From: Taenia hydatigena
Taxonomy: Eukaryota > Platyhelminthes > Cestoda > Cyclophyllidea > Taeniidae
NCBI GenBank assembly: GCA_036345935.2
Contig: JADWOT020000008.1
Span: 2,955,114-3,019,113, forward strand
Length of the DNA stretch: 64,000 nucleotides
Reading direction: 5' to 3'
Shown here: piece by piece, positions 33,401-47,400 of the stretch
Position numbering within the stretch: the first letter of the stretch is position 1
Layout of the letters: each line of letters starts with the position of its first letter
Program-made: the position numbers and the translations under genes
Notes under the pieces: model-generated
The model's database searches: none
What the model saw: only the letters and a program-made list of their open reading frames with translations
What the model was told of the DNA's origin: nothing

Positions 33401-36400
33401 CATTTGCTTATTCACGTCATCCGAGTCGCTGGTCTTCTAATCGGACTAGTCAATTAAGTGAGTAGCAAATCTTGAGGGCAGTGAAAGTGATTATTGGCGT
33501 CCTGAGACTCCCTTGAGGGCGAAAGAGGGCATAAATGCCAGGGCAGAACATGTATATTCAATAGACAGGGGCAAATGGAGCTACTGGCACGGTCAGGAAG
33601 GAGGTCAGACCACGCGACTAGGGCAATATGGCCACCTCTCTGTGATCGAGACCCAAAACTTGCAGCCAAAGCAAAGTATTACATTGCCCCAACTTCCCCA
33701 AGGCTTCCCTCGGTAAAACCACTCGCGTCAGCCATCGCAACGCAATCAGTGCTGCAAGAAGCACTCACGAGCTAACTATGCCACTCGTCGGTGATTCCTC
33801 AGTTTTTTTCGGTTTGGAAAATAAATTCGGGCTAAGAGGTTCTGTCGTCCATCAGCATGTTCGTAGGCAGACGTTGGTACACCGATCTCCTTTCCAGGTG
33901 GTTCATGGCTAGTGTCGCTTCAGTTGTTAATAGCTTCCCTGTAGAACACTGGTATGGGGTAGATGCCGAAGGTGGACGTTGTTGTCAGCCCTTGTGTTAT
34001 GGGATGTGAGAGATTCTCCCATCCGTAGCACATGCACTTCTTTCGCACCGCCGCAATGTGGCACAGGCGGTGGAGATGGGGATAGAAACCCCATAGAGTC
34101 GGGTCCGCATCCCACCGCTGTCACTGATGTGGCGCCTCGAGACTTCCTTGAGGACAAAAGAAGGCAAAAATGCCAGCTACTGGCACGGCTCGGACCGAGA
34201 CTGAAACCAGCAGACATTACAAACAAAGTATTACAGCAATATCGAAGGCTTGTCAGTTTATACCACGTTATTATTCTGTCTTTGGAGTACATGTGAAAGC
34301 CTGAAAGTCTGTTTGGGATGAGCAAGGATGTTCAAACGATTAAAGGTATACTTATCATTTCACTGACCATTTAAACATGACAAGATTTGAATTATCATGG
34401 ATTTTACGTACTCCCTAGCGGTATCTCCATCGGAGATTTGTCTGAGTGAGACGCTACGCTCCCTTCGTTTTGCTCAACAAATCAAAATGATCAAAAATCA
34501 CCCAATCAGCAATAGGGTAGGTCACCATTCAGTCAACCACTCATCTCTTTCCGCCTTCTGGAAGGACTTCAATGGACGTAGCATTGATCGCCTTTTGGAG
34601 GAAATCGCTCGTCTCAAGGACGAGGTCGGTGGATGGAGGAAGGTGAGAAAACCAGGCTGATTAAAGTGTAGACTTGTCGGGTAAAATATTCACCCATGGG
34701 CGGTCGAACCATAAAAATGGATTTACCATGCTAGGGCTTTGATCTGAAAGTACGGGTGTGGAGGTGATGAATCGAAAGACGCCTTTTAAGGCAATTTTAT
34801 CAATTTCACTGTCATTAGAATGTCGAAGCTGAAGCGTTGGCTATTTTAAACGCATTTAATTTAAAAACAGTTAGTTTAATTCTGTCAGAAAAAAAATGAG
34901 AGAGTTTTTATGCTTATTAGGCGACTTACGTGTTCCCGCCTTTTAGCTGTATCCACGGTATGGAGAGCTGCAAATGCAGTTGCACAGACACAAAGGACTG
35001 CAGACCTCTCTCGACGATAATCTGGTAAACGGTTAAATAATTTTTTTTGCATTTGAAGTAACTTCTTTCACAAATTTCGAAGAAAAATTGGGAAGACAGT
35101 TAAGTTCATGTGAAGTTATCTCTGAAGGCTAGGTCATAAGATTGTGGAAGGCCTGGAAGAGTAGATCGTGAGAACCAGGCACCCTAGGCGCCAGTTGACA
35201 TGCAGTTATAAACGACAGTTAAGGTTTTGAGGAGAGTGGCTTTATTGCACCTTAATTAAGGGTTCACAGAATTGAACGATCTATTCACTGCCAGTTCTGT
35301 GACACTTTCTTCCAGGGCGACACTTCTTTCCTTGGTATCACCGTTGGAAATAAAACCAAGGCAGATAGAGAGGGGGCTTTTGGCATTAAAGTTAATTTAT
35401 TTGATTAAGTCGAATTTGTATCCGACGCAGTCTGTAAAATGTCCTTAAATGGGCCTTCTTTGAAAGTCTGGGACGGTAACATGTCTGTATTTCACGCATA
35501 AAGCAGTTATGTGCTGTCTTGAATTAGGTGAACTTTCTCTTCATTAGCCTAATAATCCTGGATGTTTCTCATGACGAGGATAATTTTAACATAAAGAAGC
35601 TGTCAGATCACCTAATTTTACTTATCGCTCGATTTTCGCCTCAAAATGTGCTGAACTAGATGTGTGCGCATGGTTTGCACTCTCGTGGACCAGAGAGGCG
35701 CTAAAATTAAGAAGAATTTCTCAACACATTCAACTGACGCTCAACTGATTCCAACAACAATTCTATTGGCTAATGAACCAGGTCATCAAATTTAATTGGT
35801 TAAGTAGTGCCACCATGTTACGATATCCAATCGATTTATGCGGTTCAAGTTGCGGTTAGTAAAGATCAAGCAATTACAGACCGCAATTCCATTGGTCAAT
35901 AAATTCAACTTCTTATTTTCATTGGTTAATAGTTATTGCTTATTAATTTGTCCTTAGTAGGGACTAGGGCATTAATTTTCGGAGGACAAGAGAGGACGGA
36001 TTAATTATTCACCCTTTGGCTAGCCATCAAATACAAACTAAATATGCGGACACACCTAGTTCACGTGCATTGAGCATTCTCTATCTGGCATACTTCTTTA
36101 ATTTTTCAGATTCACAAAGTGGATAACCTGGAAATCGATCGGAAAACTAGGTAAGAGAACAATTGATATGCTTATCGCTGGTAAATAATTTATTTCCGAC
36201 TTTAAATCTCGCCAAAAAGGTGCAAACTATACAATCAAATCAATCACAGAAGTGAACTACTTAACTTGGCCACAAAGTTCTTGTTTTTAAACAATCATTC
36301 GGAGTTCTTTGATTTCTATTAAAAGCGATGAAGGTGACTGGGTACGTGCGATTACCGCTGATTCTGTTTGAACAATCGGCTGCATCCCTCTCTCAGAGTC

Positions 36401-37967
36401 GTGTACGTAGTTTACCGTACTGGTCCAACTAGTGCAAAGTGCCTTTGAATGTTCACCTGGCATCCATGGGGATCGAAGAAGTAGCCCGAAATTCAAAAAG
36501 AAGAAGAATAGCTTGTAGGCGAGCTAGCTGCAATTTTGGGACTTATTAGCGATTGATTTGTTTCTGCAGCAGGTACTTACTGATAATGTAACCTGTGTCT
36601 GCAGAAAAAAGTATGAAAAGAAATAACCACAAATTCTCCGAGCAAAGCCATCCAAATGCCAAATTGCTAATGAATCATGCTACTTATTTTGTTTTAAGTA
36701 ACAAATCCGTTTTCCTTGATCTAGAAAACGAGAACTTGTACAACGAGGCATCCAATGCCTTTCAGAACGCATAACAAGACAAATTAACCCTTCCCAGATT
36801 ACTTCAAACAGAAAAAAAGGATCGCTGTACAAGTTTCGAAGGTGTCAGAGTGAGAATCTTGATCCAATGGAGTCTGATTTTTTCTCCAATTCTTCAAAAG
36901 TAACTCTGAGTCGCGGTTGTCAAGCTGATGACGGCAACGCTGCTGAAATCATTTCAAAGAATATAAATAGTGAAAGTTTTCATATTCATCCTCCACTAAA
37001 GTTTTACTCAAAGAGTCTCCCAAGCATCTGTGGAGAGTGGAGAGATCAAAAGCCTCTTTCATTCCGATCCAAAAGCACTTTGGGGTGGATTTGGAATCAA
37101 GATCTTTCAAAGAGGATCAATTCCTCTGGCTCCTCTACACATCTTGTCTCAACCGACTCTCTGGACATTCTTCTGCCCCTCAGAGTGGACGAAGAGGGCC
37201 AACGATTTGAACGCATTCCCAAAGGCGACTTATTCGTTCCCGAATTTATTCCACTTCCCTCGATTAAATCTCCAACATCTTTGATCAGTCCAAAAGTTGA
37301 GAAGTCTTTAAACTGTTCAGATGTCATAAGAAGAGATGATAAGTGCTTGAAGCTACATTATAAAGATGTTAGCTTAAAAGCGGCCAGTTATGCAGACTTT
37401 AAAGTTTTTCAATCTCATTCTCAAAGCATACAAGGCGATTGCACGGATCACACCGATAGCAGTATCTCATGGCGACCGAGACAAAGTAATTTGTTTCCCG
37501 GCGGCTTATCTCTTACATTGTTTTTAGAGGCTGAACTGGATGCTCTAACAACAGTCACTTCGTTAAGAACGTCGACATCCAGTTTTGGAGTTATGCCTGA
37601 AGAAGTCCACTCCCCGAGGTAGGTAAATTTTTAAGATCTTCTAAGTTGTTGCATAGGCGTTCCTCTAATACTTGGTTGCGTCCTTTCTGGCAGAGGTACA
37701 CAGCTTCTCCAGGTAGCATTTCGGTTGCAGCTGATCCACTTGTTATGGTCTCTTGCGCAAAATTGAAAACTCCACTTTTTAATAAAGTAAAATCAGCAAA
37801 TTTTATAGAATTTTCGTTTTGTCGAAGGTGTGTTTTCAAATAACACTGAACTGAACCCCTTGGTGAAGAGGCCGCTCTTAGATCTGACGCATTCTTTACC
37901 TATTCGTAATAGTCGCACCAGACAGGTTGCCACAGACAGACTAGTCCCATTCTGGGGGGAAAAGTAA
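30444..37967 (+). CDS. Divergent kinesin motor protein, perhaps kinesin-12-like
   Basis: At least a dozen exons follow from ATG 30444. Motor signatures are: [16 protein letters not shown] (P-loop, about residue 93), [26 protein letters not shown] (switch I), [12 protein letters not shown] (switch II, split between exons at 32224 and 32656), INKSLCTL and [20 protein letters not shown], then [18 protein letters not shown] at the motor end. The FAQ near the neck resembles kinesin-12 (KIF15), but the subfamily is uncertain. After the motor come short coiled-coil exons and a 251-codon exon (to 37622) of low-complexity tail. The stop at 37965-37967 overlaps a good donor (GTAAGG at 37964), so the gene may continue. 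A TRIM-like element sits in the intron before the last motor exon. A 48-nt in-frame stretch (34519-34566) may be an intron. Confidence 0.75.
33493..34235 (-). mobile_element. TRIM-like LTR element, copy B, in a kinesin intron
   Basis: The sense strand is minus, opposite to the host gene. The 5' LTR is 34235-34128 (shortened by an internal deletion) and the 3' LTR is about 33683-33493; the internal region of about 440 bp is diverged from copies A and D. No reading frame of note. It lies within the intron that separates the exon ending [10 protein letters not shown] from the exon starting TVSPSE. Confidence 0.75.
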
Positions 37968-40900
37968 GGTTTTTTTTTGTAAAATAATTAGTGACGAACG
38001 ATCCAAACACCTCGTTTTTAAAAAACTTCTCCTCTCTTTTGTTTTTCTTTTTTAAACATAGAATCAACTCAACTAGGAACGTCGCTGACCCAGTAGACAG
38101 GGCCGACGGAGGAACATACGGTAATAGTTGCCCCTACCTCGTCTCTCCACCCAACCCCTTTCACTTGTTTGCCTTTCTCTGCACTCCAAGATTTTCCGAC
38201 TTTGTTAATTGAGCACGTACCTAACTTAACAATGGGAACTGCCCTCCTCCCTGGAGGCCTCTGATGGGTTCGTCGCATAGTCTCCTTTTCCCCTTTCAAA
38301 GGCGTGACGTGAGTAATACGCGATGGGGCGTCCAAATGAAAAGATTCGTTTCTATCTACTTTTGAAAAAAAAAGAAATCAGTCAAAACAAGATTTCACAG
38401 TGGTGTAATGTGAGCCATTTAACTAGGCAGACTAGGCGTGTCTGTGTGTACAGACACGGCTCGTTACCTCTGGATTGGCTAAGGAGGCAATTTTCTGCAG
38501 TGAGTGTGACAAGTGGTAGCTCTTTAAGCAGACCAACGAAGTCAAGAAGAGCAAAAGTAAATGGGAAAATGTGGCTAAAAGCTAGGCTTTGCGATGAACT
38601 GATAACAAGTTGAATTAACGACCATGTAGAGCTAATGAAGGTCAAGTAATCACATAGAATTTCCTGCGATTTTTTCTGTTAAAAATGACATTTAATTTGC
38701 GCATTTTAAATTATTTAATGGTCGAAATCCGCATCTTCCGTTTTGGTGAGGTGATGTGCCTACAATAGGGCGAATTAATGAAGCAAGATAATTTATTTTT
38801 TTGTGAACAAAAGGCATGGCCAAAGATCTGCCCCGTGCTGCCGGAGAATGAAAAGACCTCACCATTAAATATTGTAATTGCGCAAACTTCAAAACATAAC
38901 ATTCCCCAATCTTTTCTAACACACATCTGTGGAAAAAAAGAATATGAGACTAAAAATGCCCTCAAATTCTCTCCACTCGAAAAATGTGAATGACAACATT
39001 TTTCCTCTGCACTTTGCGACCGGATTCCCTACTCATATTAAGAAATCACTGATTCGGGTCAACACTTTTGCCACTCTTCTCAAAATAATTTCGCCTGCCG
39101 ATAACAAAAAAGTGTATGTGTGTGTGCACGTGCTCCGTGGTCTGCCTAATCACCCAATCCTATCGTAATCACCACTTCGTGGTTTCTGTGTACATGCATG
39201 AATGCGTTTCGTGTTTTGTTGTGCTATGTGATGCGATATGGTGTGGTGGGCGTTGTGTTGTGTGGGGCTGAATTGGGTTGGGTCTTGTGGCAACGAATGT
39301 CACCGGTGCAATCCAAGCACGTAAAGCGTGCATGTCGACGCTCATTCACACTGGACCAACCAACCAATCAACGAACCACTTAGCCAACCAATTAACTGTT
39401 TAGGCAACGCCATGCAAAGTGCTGATTGGCTGTTATACATTAGGCTACGCCGATGGTACTAGCTCTCGACCATGCAGTAACGTCAACAGTAGGTGATTCT
39501 ATTGTTTGCGTGTCGTACACAACCTCTGGAATATCGTTTTCATTCCCCTCTTTACCAACTTCTATTCCTTTTCTCCTTCGCTTTGATCTTCTCCATTATC
39601 TTCCGTAATGGGTGGATGTTGTTCCGGTGGAGCTTGTTGTGCTAGTGAGTTTTTTCTCATTTTAACTCACGAAAATCCGGTCTTTATGCAATCATTAACC
39701 TCTGAAGGGCTTTCGATGTTCGCGCAACTAAAAAATATCTACAGAGTCAAGTACTTTAAAAACATGGTGGATGTCTTGCTATGAAAATCTTGAAGCAGGT
39801 CAACAATACCCCATTTATTTGCGCTTCTATGGGTTGAAAAAGCTCACACTGTTTTCACAGATGCAGAAGATAACCAAATCGTAGAGCAACACTTTCTGGC
39901 GTTCATTATTTGCTAAAGTCAGCTTTATTTCATCGGATTGCCAACCTTGCATCACTTTTTTCTCTGATCAAAACTATATCTCCCTTAGAGCTATTTTTCT
40001 AGGTCATGCAATAAAATGACGTGTACTCTGATTCTTACATCAGTGTTTAAATGAGTAATGAGTTTGGTGCTTTCGTTCAAATGGGACACGTCTTTATAGG
40101 AAATGAAAATGAATTACTTTTGGAGCACGCATTTGTCACTTCACCCTTGCAATATGAATGATAACTGGCAGTAGCCAAGTACTCGATGATTCACTTGATG
40201 TTCTACCACTCGTCCGTGTGGGAATGCAGACAGCCAACATCGGACAGTCGACTTCCTACGGAACACGTGATCCAAAGTTGTAAAAATGGATATTACTTCT
40301 GACGTTGTTTACCAGTCAAGCTTTGAATTTGAAGTGCTGTCGAAGTCAGTTAAGAGTGACAGAATGTTGGCAGATTTCTTAAACATGCCCTAACTTATGC
40401 TCTTCTGTTACTTCTCACCTATTTTTCACTCCGTGCACTGTCAAATGATGGTTGATATTATTCACTCTTGTTACTTCTAAGAATCCAGGCCAACTTGGCG
40501 CCACCGGATGCACATTCGTGATAGTTTTTAAGGTGAGATGCACAACAGGCGAACAATTTGATAGACTCGGGTGGCAAGAGAATCTGAAGTTGGAAAACCC
40601 TTTTTTCCACAAAGTGAGGGTGGAGTTAAGTGCTGCTACTCTTTGGAACCTGTAGTTCATGTCTACCATGAGTGACAATGTGATGAGGCATTATCATCCA
40701 TCTCAATTGAGAAGGCAAGATTGCGGGAGATGTTAAACGAATGCTGGTGGAAGCGACTTCTTGTCATCGCCCTACTACCTACTCCACGTCTTTTCATCCG
40801 CGACAGCTCCGGAAGCCTCGCTTCGTGCCAAAGGTGGATGAATGATACAAAACAAGCGCAGCCAAGTCATATCCACCCATAAAACACACTACAGAACAGG

Positions 40901-41454
40901 TTTTCCTAATTTAAGGCAAAATAACATTATTTTTAATAAGAAAGTCGAAATCATGATCACTAGCAATAATTTAGGTGCAGAAGGTGACTGAGGTTCGTTT
41001 TTCTTCTTTGCTGCTGGCTCGTGTCTTGTAGGGAAAAAGAATATCGAAATGCTTCAATAATGTTTTCCTCCATCTTGTGCATGCCAAAATACGAAAAAAG
41101 TTCCCTACTTTGTTTTTTTTCTGCGCAGTAAGTTTCTGGTAACCTAGCGCAAACGAAAGCAACACGTTTGACGAGACGAATACGTGTGGTTGCTAACTAA
41201 CGTACGGTACACGCTTTGATTAATCCTTTGACAGGCGATTCTAGTACCTTTCAAGAGACCAATCAGACTCGTAGGTGATGAAAAGATAGAGGAATGGGAG
41301 ATCAAAAAGGCCAGTCTCTGTCAAAACGAAGGGCTAAATGGCTTGACGTTCGGTTGGGCGAATTGATGGGTGAATGGTTGAAAGGATCTGTTACGTACAT
41401 CGCCTATCCATTTTTGATAATTACTTAGTCGCTTTTTTGTATCTTACGTTCCAG
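37968..41454. other. Region between kinesin and the giant exon
   Basis: Two candidate small exons are visible. One at 38062-38120 has a strong acceptor and fits the kinesin frame if the 37964 donor is used. The other at 39608-39644 reads MGGCCSGGACCA from an ATG in fair context and ends at GTGAGT. Both end in phase 1, the phase needed by the exon at 41455. A 51-nt stretch (40483-40533, NPGQLGATGCTFVIVFK) is flanked by AG and GT but unassigned. The rest shows no gene. Confidence 0.4.
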
Positions 41455-44400
41455 ACATTTCAACAAAATGGAATAAAACAAATGGCGATTCAAGAAAACG
41501 ACCATGGAAACGAACAGCGCACGAGAATTGCAGTTCGATTGGATACACTGGAAGTCATTCAAGCAATGAGTCTCTCACCTTATCTCGTCAGGAAGATTTA
41601 GTCTTTAAAAACCGACGTCAAGAAATTACTTCATGCAATGGCCTAGCTCGTAGCTCCTCAATCTTTGTGGACACTGACGATGACGGATATGAGCATACCG
41701 CGTTATCACAACTCCTTTTAAATGTCACTGATCTCTTGGCCAACTCCACCAATGAGGACCTTGACCTGAAACTTCAATTCTCCCCTTCCACTCGTCAGAG
41801 CCTGGAGACAGAATTGCACCAACTTCCGGTACAGGAACAACTTCAAAGACTACCGACGTTGAAGGAACTTCTACGAGTCAATTCACCCCATGCACCGCTT
41901 TCCACGAATAAGCAAGAACTCAATAAACTGGAAAGTGAACTCTTTGCTTTCCTTGCTAGCAATAAGGAGGAGCAAGAGCTGGATCCTCTAGTGGCACTTC
42001 ATCGATGCCTTGCCTCAAGACGAGTTCGACCTCCATATAATCGATTTCTCCAGTTGCATCTACAGTCACTGCTTCAACATCCAGTTGTTCGAGAGAGTGA
42101 GGAAACAAAACAGGACCTCCGGGAATTTCTTCATCGTTTGAAAGCCTCGCCAGGAGGTGTGGATCTAACCCCCGATGATGCCAACTTCCTTCTTGAATTG
42201 GTAACGATGACAAACACAGCAGTCTTTAGTGCTGTTTCTACGCCTCCGTCTATATTTAACCACCGAGATTCGCCGCTGATTGTGGCGGCAATGAAAATTG
42301 CTTACATGAGTGTGAAATTGCAGAGAATTGCAGGACACGGCCAGATCAACTCAGAACTACAAAAGAATGTATTGGAAGAGGCAAAAAATCTTGTAACTGC
42401 CGGTGAGAACCCGTCTTGTCCATCAGCACGCTTCTACACTAAAGTTATCCCTTATCGTGATCGTTCACAGCTTTCTGATCTTCTCTTGGATCTACTAAAG
42501 GCGTCCAAATCCTCTGAAAACTATCACATACCTAAGCATCAGTCGAAAGACTTGGCTAATCTCTCAACTCGTTTGGGAGAAGTTGCCTTAATGTGCGCCA
42601 AAGTTAAGGTTGCTAAAGCGCATCACATTGTGAAAAATCGGTTTCGGCTTTCATCAAATAACAACCAAAGGGTCTGTATTATTGGAAAGGAACACCATCA
42701 ACTCATTAAAGACGCTCTCCTTCTTGTACTTGCATCTGGCATTGCAAAGCCTCTCGAAGTAAAAGCACTGTCCGGACTTCTAAGCGGCGATTCAGATGTG
42801 GAATTGGGAAAAGAGGATGCAACACACCTCGAGCACTTGCTTACCAGCGGAATCGACTTCCACATCTCCAGAGACAGTCCCTGGCAAACTCTTGACGAAA
42901 TAAGTAGATCGAAGTCTAGTCACGAAGACGATGAGGAGTTTATTTCACCCGTGAATTCATCCGTCGTTCGAAATCCTTTTGCCTTGGCAAAGACTCCTGA
43001 ACCTGATGGTACTGTCGACACGACTATTAGTGACTTCTTCAACCAAAAAGATGAGAATGCATACGAAAACGAAAGTTTAATTAAACCAAATGAGGTTGAT
43101 ACTCTAATGACTGCAACCCCCATCCAAGAGGACTTCAAATCATCTTGTTCTGGCTTAGTGGGTGGGCGAGGAACCCTTCCAACAAACGATGCACAATTCT
43201 ACTTCAAACTCATTTCAGAAACCTTAATGCTAAGAAAATCAGTTGCTGGAATACAACGCAGTCCTAGCCAACTATTTGTCTTCAAATTAGCTCCATTCCA
43301 AATTATCCAACTTTGTGATTGTGTTCGAAAACTCAGCTCTGTGGAACCTCATACAGAAGATGGTAAGTTAATAAAAAAGCTATCTATCGAAGCAAATCGC
43401 CATCTGAAGTTTAAGATAAAAGCAAAAACTGTTGCTCGACTACGGAGCTTCTATCAACGCATTCATTATCCTGTGCTTCAAAGCAGCTCCTCAAAGTTGG
43501 CTCACATTTTAGAGGAGCAGAGTAACATACCGGTGGATGTAGAAGTAGGCTTGAATGCAGAAAATACCTTCTACTTGACTGAGATCTGTTCTGCCATCCT
43601 CTTTGACACGACAGATTCATTGTCTGTGTTATTCTTAGAGTCCATCAAGCAGCGTTGTATCACTAGCTCAGGTAATGTAGTCCTTCTCTCCGCCAACGAA
43701 TATCAGAAGCTTTCAAAACTGGCTCAAGAAGCCAGTGTTAATTTGAAAGTTGTTCAAAATCAACTCGTTCCAACAGACACCTACACGCATAATGTCTTTC
43801 GACTCCTTTGTCTCTACAAAGTTCGCGCATTAATCAAAACCGAGAACAGTCCAAATTCACGAAGACTGTGCAAGCGTATTTTGTGGAAACACGCGTTGAC
43901 TCAATTCTTCAGTTACTACCCAGAAAAAGCTCTCAAATCCTTGTTCTCTAATGCAGCTTTCAATATATTTGTCGAAGAGTCAGATCACCTATCCGAGGAT
44001 GTTCAATCGAATGTTTTGGAGGAGGTTCAATCTCTCATTGAAAGCTTGGAAAGGACTACAAATTTCACGCCAGAAGCTGTAAATATTCTTCTTTCACCCA
44101 AAACCAAATGCCAAAAATTACTTGAAGCTATACAATCAAAGTTTGTTGTGAGTTCAGCCAACAATCGTCAAATAAACTGTGATCCCTTCGTAGTTGGACA
44201 GTGGATGTCGACGTTGGCGTCGTGTCCCGACGATTCTCTTTCAGCTTTTCTTGCGACCACAAAGGTAGAGGATGTCAGACAATTCATTCTAACTCGACCA
44301 GAAATTCAGGAGTTAAACGAAGCTGCCTTAACCGAGAACTTGAACTTCTCCGGTTCTGACAAAAATCTGGCAACGTTTGAACCAACCGAATTGACTAGAA

Positions 44401-47400
44401 TTGCTTCTATCACAGCAGGGATAGGACAAACCGCCTCTAAATCAAATATTCTCTTCATCTTGTTGCTTGAGACTCTAATAAAGCAATGCCACCAGTCAAA
44501 GATATTCATCAATCGCTTAGTACTCGCCGAGCTTCAAGGATTAAGTGTTGAACCTGTTGTAGAGGCGACTGATGTGGAGCCAGTGAAAGGTGTTCCAGAT
44601 CACCTGACTGCCGTTGATGAAGTTAATACAACGAAGGATGCCCAAATATACCTAACAAATCTTTTGCTAGACGACAAAAAGTATTGTTCACCACACCAGT
44701 ATGATCTGGCTATCAAATTACTACAAGAAATACGAGACAACTCCATTCTTTCATTGGCAGAAGTTGACATCCTCAAAGATGATGTTGATGAATTTGGACG
44801 AAAGATAGGTTCCTTCTTGAACTCCGACAACTCCCTACTCTACGCTGTCACCTCCCTTAAGGGCTTACTTACAAGCCTAGGTACTCAAAATGCCAAACCT
44901 ACGGATCACACTGAGCTTATATTTGTCCTCAGCATTAGCCGAAACTTCATACCTGATGATTCACCTCTCTACAAAGCCGTCACAACACAAGCACAGACAC
45001 TTCGAGTTGGTCTGGTGGAAGAAATGGCCGTTGAAATGCATTTAGAGGTGATTGGCCAATTGCAAACTTTCCTAGAGGAGAAACTAACCAATGATCTCAT
45101 TGCAACAGCCTCTGGGTGTATTTCCCAACTCGCAAACAAGGCGTGTATCAAAGACTTGAATCTGTTGACTACACTTCAATTCCTTTGTGTCGCAATAAGT
45201 CTTCTGCCGGTGGATATTGAGGTAAAACTCCTCGCAATACTTCTATGCAGACCCATTAGTTCATTGTCTGTGGAAGCACTGCCACTTATTCAAACAATTC
45301 TTGGTGAAATCGTGAAGAAATTACAGACCCCTAAGAATTCAAAAAGTGATCGAGATCTTCGTCTAATAAGTCTATTTTTACCATTGGCCTTGAATATTGA
45401 AGACGATTATTGTAGCGTGGAGTTTGACAAGCTCTTGACAACTGTTTGCATTGCAAAATATCTAACTGAAGAAATGGGTAGTCTTGCTAGCTCGACTTTG
45501 AATAATCTCATGTCAAAAATCTTTTGGAGGATTTTTTGTAACTATGAACACTTGACACCGCGTGGGACGTTTGGAGATCTCTATACAAAGACATCAAAGT
45601 TAACCTCCGAATGGTTGGTCACTGACAGTCAAAATTCTGCATTTTTCCCTAAGTTATTTTACACTGCTGGAAGACTTCCACTCTGTCAAATGAGAAATGG
45701 AAGAATGTCTTTTGGATTCAGTCTGGGTTCCTGCCAAATGGAGTCTTACTTCACTTTGCTTCAATCACTCCTAGTTATTACAACACTAATGGGACACACC
45801 GATTCAAGGGTAATGCTCACCAGAGATCAACTTGTAACCCTCTACCATGCAGCAATAATCTCAATCCATTCTGCACACTTCCATGGACGTCATGAGGCAA
45901 TTGTAGGACTAATTTGGCTAATCAATCGAATTGAAAATTTCTACCCCACCAAAGATGAAGAACAAGTAGTTCTGGATAGGCTCCTCTTGGATAGTTTATC
46001 AATTCGAGAAATGGTTCACTCCGCACTATTCAAGGCCCAAAGCAGTATCGTTGAAAGCTTACGTTCTCACATAGCGCCAATAATTCTACCACTGGGTAGT
46101 GATACTGGTGATCTATTTACGCCCCCTGATCCAGAACTCGTACGAGAAGGTTTGGAGATTAGTTTGTGCGGATACTTTTCTATCAGCACATCGGACGCTC
46201 TCTCAGCACTGCACATTCTGGGTGAACTTAAGTACAGAGAACTGTCAAATGCGGATCTAGCATTGACTTGTCGAATAATTAACTACCTCTTCAAGGACGA
46301 TGCTATTAGATTCAAGAATTCTACTCGACAAAGTAGCAGTCGTGTGATTGCTTGTCCCAACGATCCTGTTCAATCGATGACCATTGAAACTGCATTATCA
46401 AATCTGGAGGCTCTCTCATCCATCGGTAGTTTGAGATCCACTCAAGAAATCGAAATCTTTCTAAAGTCCATCTTTGTTCTCGCTTCCTGTGTTGGATCAG
46501 AATTCCCCTCAGAAGAGGTGATTTCAGAAACGATCATATCCTCCCCAAGTGAGACTTATTCCTCATTCTCTGTTCGTCCTAGCAGTGGAACAGATGTTTT
46601 TCAAAGTCCAGAATCTTCTCCAATGCTTCAGAAGGTCTCAAAAGAAGCTACACCGGATGAAGACCACACCTTGAGAGTCCCGACTCAGTTCAGTGTCGAA
46701 ATGGTGGTTGGACGGATCGATTTAGGTCCTGACGATTCAACAATTAGGGATCTTCTTGACGTCTACCATCACTCTCGGCTACTACTTCAGGCTCGTAAGT
46801 CGATTGACATGTCAAGTGCTGGGATTTCAAAGTTGATTTCAGAACTACATTCTATCCTACCGTCAAATGGACAATTTCTGACAGAACCACAGATAAAGAT
46901 TATCGAAGAGATTTCGCAAGAGTGTTGTGGTCGGATTTCAAAGCGCTTTCAGGAGGTTTTTTTGAATGAAAGGACTGAGTTGTCGCTAAGACTTTTGCAT
47001 GGTTACTTTAGTATGCTGTTTCCAACTGCCACCAAGACACCTATTGCGGCACAGGAACTCCTATCACTTCGAATTACTGGAATCCAAAGGACCCTGTCCC
47101 AGGAGGAATTATGTTCTTACGTAAAAAAGAATCTTGGATTCGATCCCACTCCCCCTAGCTTTGAATCGATCGTTCTGGCAATCCAAGGAGCACAGAAGGC
47201 TTTGGAAGGGTTCTCGTTAAGTGCTGTAGAACAGATCTGTCTCCTCTATTCCCTAAATCAAGAAGGCGACCTCTTGTTTGCCGACTTGGCTGCTGCCATC
47301 AACTGGATGGAAATATGGCCCGTTCAAATGTCTGCGAAGCAGCGCCAATGTCTTGAAACAAAGGTCCATAGCTGGGTCGAACTGCTCTCCAAATCTGTCA

